From the NCBI GenBank assembly GCA_045576735.1, contig JAZNGZ010000106.1:1-31990 (forward strand): 31,990 nucleotides of DNA, read 5' to 3'. Below, piece after piece: positions 24,632-31,990 of this stretch. The notes beneath the pieces are model-generated. The model was not told the origin of the DNA. It searched no databases and saw nothing but the letters and a program-made list of their open reading frames with translations. Each line of letters begins with the position of its first letter. Position 1 is the first letter of the stretch. This DNA comes from RGIG4079 sp045576735. GTDB taxonomy: Bacteria > Bacteroidota > Bacteroidia > Bacteroidales > Muribaculaceae. A program made the position numbers and the translations under genes.

Positions 24632-24661
24632 CATACGCTGCGCTTTCTCGTGCTTCGCACG
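24632..24661 (+). repeat. REP-like repeat, partial copy 3
   Basis: A 30-base match to 24517-24546 with one difference, CTC for CCC before GTGCTTCGCACG. It lacks a clear TCCGGAGG half. Together with copies 1 and 2 it fills most of the 397-base spacer 24367-24763. Confidence 0.75.
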
Positions 24662-24710
24662 CATTTGCTCTTGAAAAAGTTTTATCGGACACCAACAACT
24701 TAAAACGAAA

Positions 24711-24739
24711 GAGTGCATCAAAACATGTTTGACGCACTC
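24711..24739 (-). terminator. Terminator of the M16 peptidase gene
   Basis: On minus, GAGTGCGTCAAA / TTTGATGCACTC with one G-T pair, followed by TTTCGTTTT. It lies 25 bases after the stop. Confidence 0.8.
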
Positions 24740-24763
24740 CTTTTGCTATTTTAGTATTTCAAA

Positions 24764-27583
24764 TTATTTCGCAGGGTCGAGAACTACAACGCGGTAGTTG
24801 TTTTGGCTGTTGAATTCTTTCATGAAGTTTTCAACATCATCAACTGTGATTGCGTTGATTGTTTCGATTGCTTGGTTGAATGTGTCAACACCGTTGAGTT
24901 CAAAACCAACTATATTATTCAACCAACTATTATTCTTTTCTTTTGCTTCGATAGCACTCTTAACCATGAATTCTTTTACCTTTCCAAGTTCTTCTTCGCT
25001 GATATTTGATTCCATATCAACAAACTCTTTCTTAATCAAACCAAGAACTTTTTCTTTCAATTCGGGTTTCATTGGGAATTGAGATTGGATTGAAACAGGT
25101 TCGGTAGAGATGCGGCTCATATAACCTTGTGCCCAAATTGAGTAAACAGCACCTTCTTTTTCACGAATTGTTTCGATGAGGCGAGCGCTCAATATTTGAC
25201 CTGCAATAGACGCCAATTTTTGGTTTTTGTCAGAGTAAGGCATATCGGCAAATGCTACGATAGCAGCATATGTTTGAGGTGTTTCCATACCTTTCACCGC
25301 TTCATCGGTTTTAGTACCTTTAGCCAATGCCAATGCTTCGTTAAACTCAACCTTTTGTGTAGCGGTCTTGGCATCACCGGGGAGTGAAGCAATATATTGC
25401 TCAACCATTGGTTTCAAAGTGTTCAAATCAACATTACCAACGATTACAAATGTGTAGTCAGCGGCATTTGTAGTCATTTGTTTAGCGATATCGAGGATAC
25501 CTTGACGATCGGCAGCCTTAACCACATCAACAGTAAGCATTTTCTTACGTGGATTTGAATACAATGAATTTGCTACGTGTTTGCTGAATTGGAAATTAGG
25601 AGTAGCTTCTTGGTTTTGGAGCACACCGGCATAAGTGTTTTGCATTGCTTGATATTCATCGGCTGTAACATTCACATCGGTAAACATCATATAGGTGAGT
25701 TCCATCAATGAAGTCAAATCTTTTGGAGTAGTAGAGCCACTGAATTCGCGTTCATAGTCGCTAAAGTTAGGACGCAATACCACTTGTTTGCCTGCAAGAT
25801 ATTTTTGGAGGTCAGAGTAAGTATATTGACCAAGACCATATTGTTGAAGAACAAGAGGAAGCATAATCAATTCATTGGCTTTTTCGTCACCAATTTTGCT
25901 TGTACCACCTTTAGCGATTGCAGTCATCAAAATTTCATCTTCTTTGAATTTTGTAGGCTTAACAATCACTTTTGCACCATTAGAGAGAGTCCATTCAGTT
26001 GTTCCCCATGTTGCATTTTGAGATTCTTTAACCACTTTACCTGCAGCCGGAAGATTAGCGATAAGAGGTTCGCTCTTCACATTGTCAACATATGCTTCAA
26101 TTGTTTCGGCATCAACAGTTGCCACAACTTGCGCAAGTTCTTCTTCGGTAGGCATTGCCACACCTTCAGTTTCGGGAAGAAGTGCAAGAAGCACGCGATT
26201 GTCGGCAGTTACATATTGAGCAAATGCTTGGTTGATTGCTTCAACAGGAATTTGATTAGCAAGCATATTCATTGTTTGGTATTCCCATTCGATTGTTGGG
26301 ATTGGTTCGTTGTCAACAAAGTGACTCACATATTCACGAGCATAAGAACCCGATTCGCGGCTTGCACGGTTTTTGTAAGCCTTTTCAAGACGAGAGAGAT
26401 ACTCGCTACGAGCACGAGCATATTCTGTAGCAGTGAAACCATTGCGTTGAGCACGGAGCACTTCGCGATAGATAGCTTCAACTACAGGTTTGATGTCGTT
26501 TGTTTTGGCCACACCACTCACACTGAAAGCGTCTTTGGTTTTTGCCAAGAAGAATTCGCCATCGCTTGCACCGGCTGCAGCAAATGGAGCATCAGGTTTG
26601 CTGGTCATTTCATTAAAACGTGCATCGAGCATAGATGTAATCATGCTGTTGGCATAATTGTAAATCATATATGTCACATCACCCTTCATTTCATTGGGCA
26701 ACGCTTCACGTTTGAACATCAATTGCACGATAGCATTACTTTGTTCTTTATCTTGACCAATTGCATAGATTGTGCCTTTTGTATCTTCTACAGGATAATA
26801 TACACGTTCTTTTGCATCGGCAGGCATTTCAATATGAGAGAACATCTCTTTGATTTTTGCTTCGATGCGGTCTACATCGATGTCACCAACTACGATGATA
26901 CCTTGTTGATCGGGGCGATACCATGTTTTGTAGTAGTCACGCAATGCGCTATAAGGGAAGTTGTCAACCACTTCCATTGTTCCGATAGGCAAACGGTAGC
27001 CATAACGGCTGTTGGGATACACTTTGGGAAGAAGGTTTTCGAGTATACGCATTTGACCCACCATTGAGCGGCGCCATTCTTGGTGAATTACACCACGTTC
27101 TTTGTCGATTTCGGCATCTTCAAGAAGAAGGTCGCAAGCCCAGTCGTGAAGGATCAAGAGACATGAGTCTTGAACAGCCACATCGGCTGTAGGCACGTTT
27201 GAAATGTTATAAACTGTTTCGTCTACTGAGGTGTAAGCATTGAGGTTTTGACCAAATTTCACACCTTTTGTTTCCAACCAGCTCACCACTTGGTTGCCGG
27301 GGAAATTCTTTGTTCCGTTGAAACACATGTGTTCGAGGAAGTGTGCGAGACCGCGTTGGTTATCTTCCTCAAGGATTGAGCCCACTTTTTGGGCAATAAA
27401 AAATTCAGCTTGACCTTTTGGGTACTCGTTATGACGAATGTAATAAGTCAAACCATTTGGAAGTTTACCAATTCTCACTGTTGTATCAACAGGAATTGGG
27501 GGCATTTGTTGTGCCACCGCTACAGCAGGAAGCATAAGCATACCTACCAATAGCATTAATAATGATTTTGCTAATTTTTTCAT
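24764..27583 (-). CDS. Secreted M16 (pitrilysin) zinc peptidase
   Basis: The 939-residue protein has a signal peptide (~1-25, AVAVAQ). The inverted zinc motif HFLEH (81-85) is followed after 76 residues by Glu162 in EIDKERGVIHQEW, matching HxxEH-x76-E, so the first M16 unit should be active. The second half repeats the M16 fold without the zinc motif, giving the usual four-domain clam. It should degrade peptides in the periplasm. It has its own terminator and a -7 box upstream. Confidence 0.95.
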   Translation of the reverse strand: MKKLAKSLLMLLVGMLMLPAVAVAQQMPPIPVDTTVRIGKLPNGLTYYIRHNEYPKGQAEFFIAQKVGSILEEDNQRGLAHFLEHMCFNGTKNFPGNQVVSWLETKGVKFGQNLNAYTSVDETVYNISNVPTADVAVQDSCLLILHDWACDLLLEDAEIDKERGVIHQEWRRSMVGQMRILENLLPKVYPNSRYGYRLPIGTMEVVDNFPYSALRDYYKTWYRPDQQGIIVVGDIDVDRIEAKIKEMFSHIEMPADAKERVYYPVEDTKGTIYAIGQDKEQSNAIVQLMFKREALPNEMKGDVTYMIYNYANSMITSMLDARFNEMTSKPDAPFAAAGASDGEFFLAKTKDAFSVSGVAKTNDIKPVVEAIYREVLRAQRNGFTATEYARARSEYLSRLEKAYKNRASRESGSYAREYVSHFVDNEPIPTIEWEYQTMNMLANQIPVEAINQAFAQYVTADNRVLLALLPETEGVAMPTEEELAQVVATVDAETIEAYVDNVKSEPLIANLPAAGKVVKESQNATWGTTEWTLSNGAKVIVKPTKFKEDEILMTAIAKGGTSKIGDEKANELIMLPLVLQQYGLGQYTYSDLQKYLAGKQVVLRPNFSDYEREFSGSTTPKDLTSLMELTYMMFTDVNVTADEYQAMQNTYAGVLQNQEATPNFQFSKHVANSLYSNPRKKMLTVDVVKAADRQGILDIAKQMTTNAADYTFVIVGNVDLNTLKPMVEQYIASLPGDAKTATQKVEFNEALALAKGTKTDEAVKGMETPQTYAAIVAFADMPYSDKNQKLASIAGQILSARLIETIREKEGAVYSIWAQGYMSRISTEPVSIQSQFPMKPELKEKVLGLIKKEFVDMESNISEEELGKVKEFMVKSAIEAKEKNNSWLNNIVGFELNGVDTFNQAIETINAITVDDVENFMKEFNSQNNYRVVVLDPAK

Positions 27584-27628
27584 TTTGGTTAATATATTAA
27601 TTAATGTATTATTTCACATTTGAGCCTA

Positions 27629-27636
27629 CAAAGCTA
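27629..27636 (-). promoter_or_regulatory. M16 gene promoter -7 box
   Basis: TAGCTTTG on minus, 45 bases before the ATG. The -33 element is unclear. Confidence 0.5.
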
Positions 27637-27722
27637 CATAAAATATGTAATAGTTATACACATATTACAATATTTCACACTCCTTTAGACGAATTTTCAT
27701 CAAAAAAGTTACATTCTTGCCT

Positions 27723-29045
27723 TCATTTTTCAACTTTTTTCACACTTTTGCGAGTGAAAATTATCGACATCACCACCATCACACCTAACGCCCATGGATA
27801 ATAAAGATATTGGAAAGGCTCGGCCGGTGCAATCTTAGCGAGTTGGCACGCCAACAAAGTCTGCGCCCCGTAAGGAATGAGGCACTGTGTGATGCACGAA
27901 CAAGTATCGAGCAAACTGGCCGTTTTGCGTGGTGAAATACCAAATCGAGAGGCTATTTGTTTTGAAAGCGAACCAACGGTGATTATTGCAACCGTATTGT
28001 TGGCCGTACACATATTTACTAACGATACTATTATCGCAATGCATGCTTGACCGCCTCGCGAGCCCGATATGCGGCTCGACAATAGTTGTAGCAAATAATT
28101 TATCCCTCCTGCGGCTTTTATCAGCCCCAACATTCCGGCGGCCAACAAGGTGATAATTATGAGATTGCCCATTGAATCAATGCCTTGTCCCATAAAGCCA
28201 AAGAGATCAAACAACGCATATCCATTTATTAGGGCTATGAGCAACGCCGACACGATACCAAGAGCCAACACCACCGTTACATTTATCCCTATTACAGCCG
28301 TAATGATAATAATTAGATAGGGTAATATCAGCATAGGATTTATTTCTTGCGTCACAGCGACATTCTCTACACGAGTGCCAATAACAACATATACTATAAG
28401 TGTGGCAATCGCCGCCGGGAGCGCTATCCACAAATTTGCCTTAAATTTCTCGTTCATCTGGCACCCTTGGGTGCGAGTGGCAGCAATCGTAGTGTCGGAG
28501 ATAAACGAAAGGTTATCACCAAAGAATGCTCCGCCAAGCACCACTGCCACAAAAAACGGCACATCTCCCCCACTCGTCTGGGCAAGTTCCACCGCAAGTG
28601 GAGTGAGAGCCACTACAGTTCCCACCGAGGTGCCTATCGACACCGAGATAAAACAGGCGGCAAGAAATATCCCCGGCACAACAAACTCAGGGGGTAAATA
28701 TTTCAATGTGAGGTTTACCGTAGCTTCAACAGCGCCAATCTTCTCGGCAAGCATGGCAAAAGCTCCGGCAAGAACAAATATCCACACCATATATAGCACA
28801 TTCGTGCCTCCGGCCTCTTTTGAAAAAATCTCAATGCGTTGAGCCAACGACTTGCCACGAAACACCGCCACCGCCCACATCGATGCAATAACAAGTGCCA
28901 CCGCAATAGGCATCTTATAAAAATCGCCCATCACAATTGACACCACAAGGTAAAACACCAAAAATACTATTATAGGAGATATCGCCAACAATCCACGACC
29001 ATGCGACACCTTCTCATGCAACGGTGATCCCATTGATTTACTCAT
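27723..29045 (-). CDS. nhaC: NhaC-family Na+/H+ antiporter
   Basis: The 440-residue protein has about eleven hydrophobic segments. It has the NhaC-type signatures SVSIGTSVGTVVALTPLAV, VAVVLGGAFFGDNLSFISDT, MCTANNTVAIITVG and CSCITQCLIPYGAQ. It should exchange sodium (or another organic anion or cation in related members) for protons across the inner membrane. It is a lone gene with a full consensus promoter. An A/T-only inverted repeat around 27698-27740 overlaps its 3' end and may act as a weak terminator. Confidence 0.92.
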   Translation of the reverse strand: MSKSMGSPLHEKVSHGRGLLAISPIIVFLVFYLVVSIVMGDFYKMPIAVALVIASMWAVAVFRGKSLAQRIEIFSKEAGGTNVLYMVWIFVLAGAFAMLAEKIGAVEATVNLTLKYLPPEFVVPGIFLAACFISVSIGTSVGTVVALTPLAVELAQTSGGDVPFFVAVVLGGAFFGDNLSFISDTTIAATRTQGCQMNEKFKANLWIALPAAIATLIVYVVIGTRVENVAVTQEINPMLILPYLIIIITAVIGINVTVVLALGIVSALLIALINGYALFDLFGFMGQGIDSMGNLIIITLLAAGMLGLIKAAGGINYLLQLLSSRISGSRGGQACIAIIVSLVNMCTANNTVAIITVGSLSKQIASRFGISPRKTASLLDTCSCITQCLIPYGAQTLLACQLAKIAPAEPFQYLYYPWALGVMVVMSIIFTRKSVKKVEK

Positions 29046-29067
29046 AACAAATTCATTCTTTTGACTG

Positions 29068-29098
29068 CAAAGTTAACGCATTTCACACAAACACCAAA
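29068..29098 (-). promoter_or_regulatory. Consensus promoter of nhaC
   Basis: On minus, TTTG (29098-29095), 19 bases, TAACTTTG (29075-29068), then 22 bases to the ATG. It is a full consensus match. Confidence 0.75.
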
Positions 29099-29156
29099 AA
29101 AAATACAATTTCGTCTTTGAGTTCACCATTTTAACTAACATTTTTAGTTTCACATT

Positions 29157-29187
29157 GTTGTTTTCTGCAAAGAAATATCTATCTTTG
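29157..29187 (+). promoter_or_regulatory. Promoter of the toxin-antitoxin pair
   Basis: GTTG (29157-29160), 19 bases, TATCTTTG (29180-29187). The antitoxin ATG follows 31 bases later. Confidence 0.6.
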
Positions 29188-29218
29188 CAACGAAAGGCCA
29201 TATTTAATTAAATAAACT

Positions 29219-29422
29219 ATGACACAGATTATCTTAAATATCGAGGATAAAAGTCTATTACCCGGATTGCGAAAAGTCCTAAGCAACCTTAAAGGTGTAT
29301 CGATTGCTTCTACTCGTAAAGGCAATAACGGCACCCTATCTCGTGCCGTTAAAGAAGTTCGCAATGGTCAGGTTACTAAGGCTAAAAGTGTATCAGACTT
29401 AATGACGATGTTAGAAGAATGA
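29219..29422 (+). CDS. Antitoxin of a YafQ-type toxin-antitoxin system
   Basis: A 67-residue protein directly upstream of a YafQ-like toxin frame and overlapping it by 4 bases (ATGA, 29419-29422), the usual antitoxin-first order. It begins TQIILNIEDKSLLPGL and ends KAKSVSDLMTMLEE, resembling small Bacteroidota antitoxins of the DUF2683 kind. DNA binding and autoregulation are expected of the family but are not directly visible. The function call rests mainly on the partner. Confidence 0.75.
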   Translation: MTQIILNIEDKSLLPGLRKVLSNLKGVSIASTRKGNNGTLSRAVKEVRNGQVTKAKSVSDLMTMLEE

Positions 29423-29707
29423 AATACGACATCCTCTTTTCAAACCAATTCAAACGCTCTTATAAGAGATGCATCAAACTAGGCTATAACAAAATATTGT
29501 TTGAAATTGTTTGAAAAGGTTATTACTATATTATCTGAATCCGGGACATTGCCTCCTCGCTATAAACCGCACAAGTTAACTGGAGAATGGGCTGGATTAT
29601 GGGAATGCCACATACAACCAGATTGGCTTCTAATATGGGAACAACGAGAGTCTGAGCTAATACTGATCTTAACCGATACAGGGTCTCATTCTGATTTATT
29701 TGGATAA
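29419..29707 (+). pseudogene. YafQ-family toxin gene, frameshifted by a 10-bp tandem duplication
   Basis: From ATG 29419 the frame reads MKYDILFSNQFKRSYKRCIK and stops at TGA 29512-29514 after 31 codons. The remainder (FEKVITILSESGTLPPRYKP onward) lies in another frame and ends at 29707 with TGSHSDLFG, the YafQ C-terminal motif containing the catalytic His. The break falls at ATTGTTTGAA repeated directly twice (29496-29505 and 29506-29515). Deleting one copy restores a 92-residue YafQ. Intact YafQ cleaves mRNA at the ribosome. A TTG start at 29501 could yield only the C-terminal two thirds. Confidence 0.85.
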
Positions 29708-29777
29708 AAATCCAACACCCAAATTCTTTTCGTTTTTATCTATCCCTGCTACTCTTGCATAATTCAAGTTTTATTTG

Positions 29778-29785
29778 TAACTTTG
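29778..29785 (+). promoter_or_regulatory. rplS promoter -7 box
   Basis: TAACTTTG with CTTG (29754-29757) 20 bases upstream. The leader to the rplS ATG is about 75 bases. Confidence 0.6.
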
Positions 29786-29794
29786 CGGTCGATT

Positions 29795-29835
29795 TCGCAA
29801 TCTCTGGCGTGTAAAGTGAACCGTGAATATTGCGA
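29795..29835 (+). promoter_or_regulatory. Hairpin in the rplS leader, possible autoregulatory element
   Basis: TCGCAAT (29795-29801) pairs perfectly with ATTGCGA (29829-29835) around a 27-base interior. Ribosomal-protein leaders often bind their own product, but no known L19 leader class is recognised here. Confidence 0.35.
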
Positions 29836-29864
29836 GTAATGTTAACATTTTAAATATCAAAGAA

Positions 29865-30218
29865 ATGGATTTAATTAAAATCGCCAACGAAGCATTTGCT
29901 ACAGGCAAACAACACCCTGAATTTGGTCCTGGTGACACTATCACAGTGGCTTACCGCATCAAAGAAGGTAACAAAGAACGTATCCAACAATATCGTGGTG
30001 TCGTTATTAAAATTGCCGGCGAAGGCGAAAAGAAACGCTTCACAGTTCGCAAAATGAGCGACAACATTGGTGTAGAACGTATCTTCCCAATCGAATCACC
30101 ATTCATCGACTCAATCACAGTCAACAAGTATGGTAAAGTTCGTCGCGCTAAACTTTATTACCTCCGTGGTCTCACAGGTAAAAAAGCACGTATCAAAGAA
30201 CGTCGCGTGTCTAAGTAA
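29865..30218 (+). CDS. rplS: 50S ribosomal protein L19
   Basis: The 117-residue protein has the L19 sequence FGPGDTITVAYRIKEGNKER, QQYRGVVI, FTVRKMSDNIGVERIFP and a C-terminal LYYLRGLTGKKARIKER. It sits at the 30S-50S interface. An in-frame GTG at 29823 would add 14 residues that do not belong to the family, so ATG 29865 is the start. It is a lone gene with its own promoter and terminator rather than part of the rpsP-rimM-trmD-rplS cluster seen elsewhere. Confidence 0.98.
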   Translation: MDLIKIANEAFATGKQHPEFGPGDTITVAYRIKEGNKERIQQYRGVVIKIAGEGEKKRFTVRKMSDNIGVERIFPIESPFIDSITVNKYGKVRRAKLYYLRGLTGKKARIKERRVSK

Positions 30219-30240
30219 GAAACATTTTCTTGCAAAGAAT

Positions 30241-30279
30241 AAAAAAAGACTTGCTTTCTCGAGGAGCAAGTCTTTTTTT
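30241..30279 (+). terminator. rplS terminator
   Basis: A perfect 15-bp stem, AAAAAAAGACTTGCT / AGCAAGTCTTTTTTT, with loop TTCTCGAGG, 22 bases after the stop. It reads as a terminator on both strands. Confidence 0.93.
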
Positions 30280-30390
30280 ATGCCTTTTTGTGGTGGGCTT
30301 ATTGATTGAATGAATACATCAAATATTCTACATCATTATTTAGAATTCCGGTTTATTGTCAAAAGAGTTGTCTTACACAATTATTTTCAT

Positions 30391-30398
30391 TAAATTTG
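30391..30398 (+). promoter_or_regulatory. Promoter -7 box of the secreted unknown gene
   Basis: TAAATTTG with GTTG (30367-30370) 20 bases upstream. The ATG is 29 bases downstream. Confidence 0.55.
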
Positions 30399-30427
30399 TT
30401 CCAATATTAGCATAAACATTACTCAAA

Positions 30428-31336
30428 ATGAAAATCAAGACAATCACATTTGTTATTGTAGTAATCATCTGCTCAATCAGTTTTCAGTCAATAGCACAAT
30501 CGGGAATATCTGAGGAACGATGGCGCAACGAAGTATTTAACCCATACATTGACCTCCTCAGTCGATATGCAAATAGTACAATCCACATAAGCCAAGACAC
30601 CGAAGCAGAATGGGCAGCCTATTATGCCGACTCAATAGCGCAAAGCCTCAAAAAGGCTCCTTTCAACTTCAAGCATCAATTAGCCGGCACATACCTCATG
30701 GAAATCTCTTCGGTATATGGCATGAGCTATCCTACTGCGATTTTCGGAATCGCCATGAGTGCTGCTTCAAATAATGAAGATATAGCTTCAAAAAGCAATA
30801 ACCTATTAAATATTATCAGCTCCGCAGAATTTCTCTATAATAAAATTGACTTTAATAATCTTTCTGATTATTCCGATTTATATCTCTTAAATATTCAAAT
30901 TTACTCGGGATACAACGACTTCTTTGCCGTGATGAATTTCTCTAACGAAAAAGAAATCTTTGATTACAACTCTCAACTTGAATTGTCAAACGATTTACTT
31001 TATAGTAAACTTGGAGTAACATCAAATTTAAATGGAGAACAAGCTCTCCGTTGTTTTACTATATTAGACCAATCTCAACACTTCTGCACAATAAATGCTC
31101 TTAACCCACTTATAATAAATGATTTTATTAAAAATATAGACCAAATCATGATGATTGCCGAGTGGAACGATGCCGCGACAAGACCAATCATCAACCACAT
31201 TAACAATGAGACTCTAACTCAATATTATATCAGCGATGAAGAGTATTTCAAATACATGAAAGAAGCAGTCAATAAACGCATTGAAATACTTAACATATTT
31301 ATTGACTCATGGACTTCTAAAAATACGAACAAATAA
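30428..31336 (+). CDS. Secreted protein of unknown function
   Basis: The 302-residue protein has a clear signal peptide (~1-23, FQSIAQ) without a lipobox cysteine, so it is probably periplasmic. The mature part is mostly helical in character, rich in Asn, Ile and Ser, and shows no domain or catalytic motif recognised here. Cysteines are few. It is monocistronic, between its own promoter and a strong terminator. A+T content is higher than in the neighbouring rplS gene, which may reflect horizontal origin or weak selection. Confidence 0.85.
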   Translation: MKIKTITFVIVVIICSISFQSIAQSGISEERWRNEVFNPYIDLLSRYANSTIHISQDTEAEWAAYYADSIAQSLKKAPFNFKHQLAGTYLMEISSVYGMSYPTAIFGIAMSAASNNEDIASKSNNLLNIISSAEFLYNKIDFNNLSDYSDLYLLNIQIYSGYNDFFAVMNFSNEKEIFDYNSQLELSNDLLYSKLGVTSNLNGEQALRCFTILDQSQHFCTINALNPLIINDFIKNIDQIMMIAEWNDAATRPIINHINNETLTQYYISDEEYFKYMKEAVNKRIEILNIFIDSWTSKNTNK

Positions 31337-31385
31337 CCTCGCGCGTATATATGTGAGGAACAGTTTTCTTGCAACAAATAAAAAT

Positions 31386-31417
31386 ATCTGCCTTCTTAAG
31401 AAGCGCAGATTTTTTTA
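31386..31417 (+). terminator. Terminator after the secreted unknown gene
   Basis: ATCTGCCTTC / GAAG-C-GCAGAT with a TTAA loop and one bulged C, followed by seven T. Confidence 0.88.
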
Positions 31418-31425
31418 TTATGTAG

Positions 31426-31551
31426 TACCATATTTTTGCAATAAGAGGCATTACCAATAGTCAACGTGAGCGAGACAAACTCATCGAAAAGGCTATTGAA
31501 AACAATCATCCCCTACCCAACAATTTCATAAACTCTCTTAAATGCAGCTAA
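31426..31551 (+). pseudogene. Short open frame without start, possible gene remnant
   Basis: Forty-one codons open between TAG (31423) and TAA (31549), without ATG, GTG or TTG near the start. The text NSQRERDKLIEKAIENNHPL looks protein-like (charged helix). No family is recognised. It may be the C-terminal stub of a lost gene. Confidence 0.25.
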
Positions 31552-31630
31552 CAACCTCCTTTGTTGATAGTCGACAAAGAGAGAAAAAAACAATCCATTC
31601 AATTCGTTATGCCATATCTAAATACGGATA

Positions 31631-31822
31631 TTATATCAACAAAATATTTCTCACAATCCACCACATTACAATTAACACAAATGCTATTTTAGTCGTTATA
31701 TGATGTTGAACATAATACCCTACAACATTAATATATTTGCCTTTACAGAAAGTAGTAACAGCCACAGCAATAAAATAAGGAATAGCTATCACTAAAAAAT
31801 ATAGGCGGGCTACACTTTGGGG
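31631..31822 (-). pseudogene. Possible membrane-protein remnant
   Basis: On minus, 63 codons are open, ending at TAA (31633-31631), with only a GTG (31792) as possible start. It encodes two hydrophobic stretches (LYFLVIAIPYFIAVAV and IAFVLIVMWWIVRNILL) separated by a basic loop. It looks like the end of a degraded inner-membrane protein. Apart from this, 31552-31920 shows only A+T-rich spacer. Confidence 0.25.
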
Positions 31823-31920
31823 TTACATTTGCTCTTAAAAGAGGCACCAATTGACTAGTCCTAAATAAGCGTTACAAAATTAATACTTATTATCAGGACA
31901 AAATTAATAACTTTTTAGTT

Positions 31921-31961
31921 ACACACAATGGAGCTAGCTCCATTGTGTGTTGCTTTTTTAT
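31921..31961 (+). terminator. Perfect 30-bp palindrome terminator
   Basis: ACACACAATGGAGCT / AGCTCCATTGTGTGT with no unpaired base (31921-31950), followed by TTGCTTTTTTA. No intact gene precedes it closely on plus, so it may be left over from a lost gene or end an unrecognised short transcript. Confidence 0.75.
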
Positions 31962-31990
31962 ATGTTTTAATTTTTCTTTTAGATTGTCTA

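Noticed and set aside
25784..27067. A 427-codon open frame on plus, antisense to the M16 peptidase gene
   Set aside because: It is rich in Cys, Phe and His with no domain, and the opposite strand encodes a clear M16 peptidase with signal peptide and zinc motif. It arises from that gene's codon use.
1..31990. DGR template repeat, reverse transcriptase or Avd inside the window
   Set aside because: No frame shows reverse transcriptase motifs, and no adenine-rich copy of the 1943-2054 segment was seen by eye. These parts would have to lie outside.
1..31990. CRISPR arrays, tRNA or rRNA genes
   Set aside because: No regularly spaced repeats, and nothing resembling tRNA or rRNA sequence was recognised. 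Weak tRNA-like folds cannot be excluded without a covariance search.

Overview
This window looks like part of a Bacteroidales chromosome. The gene set fits this order: Lnb/DUF4105, a ~1,110-residue SecA, and proteins joining SUMF1 to OmpA. Promoters match the Bacteroidota form (TTTG about 19 bases before TAnnTTTG), leaders lack Shine-Dalgarno sequences, and base composition is moderate. A gut family such as Muribaculaceae is plausible, but sequence alone does not prove it.

Layout. At 1-2811 (minus strand) there are two tandem paralogues. One is a Ser/Thr kinase fused to a SUMF1/FGE-sulfatase domain, cut by the left window edge. The other is a kinase-less SUMF1 protein whose last ~115 bases look like the variable region of a diversity-generating retroelement (DGR). 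A 194-bp MITE-like insertion lies in the kinase gene's 5' region, and the paralogue preserves the empty site. Next, on plus, come a U32 peptidase-family protein, the run galE - Lnb-like acyltransferase - degenerate PafA-like phosphatase, and secA with strong terminators. A minus-strand gene then encodes a secreted protein with two SUMF1 domains, a WG-like region and OmpA.

From 15.4 to 23.6 kb are a MIP18-family Fe-S assembly factor and lpxH (plus), then an M23 peptidase, the overlapping ispD-recG pair, a PAP2 phosphatase with a barrel-like tail, and gdhA (all minus). Several of these genes have the -7 box only 4-11 bases before the start codon, which predicts leaderless or nearly leaderless mRNAs.

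From 23.8 to 31.99 kb are a REP-associated (RAYT/IS200-like) transposase between inverted palindromic repeats, an M16 peptidase and an NhaC antiporter (all minus). A YafQ-type toxin-antitoxin pair follows, its toxin broken by a 10-bp tandem duplication. Then come rplS with a leader and terminator, a secreted protein of unknown function, and a gene-poor right end with protein remnants and a perfect 30-bp terminator palindrome.

The most notable signal is the SUMF1 pair. A DGR-type variable tail, kinase loss in one copy and a MITE in the other copy's 5' region suggest a recently evolving, diversified recognition or signalling locus. Its reverse transcriptase and template repeat, if present, lie outside this window.
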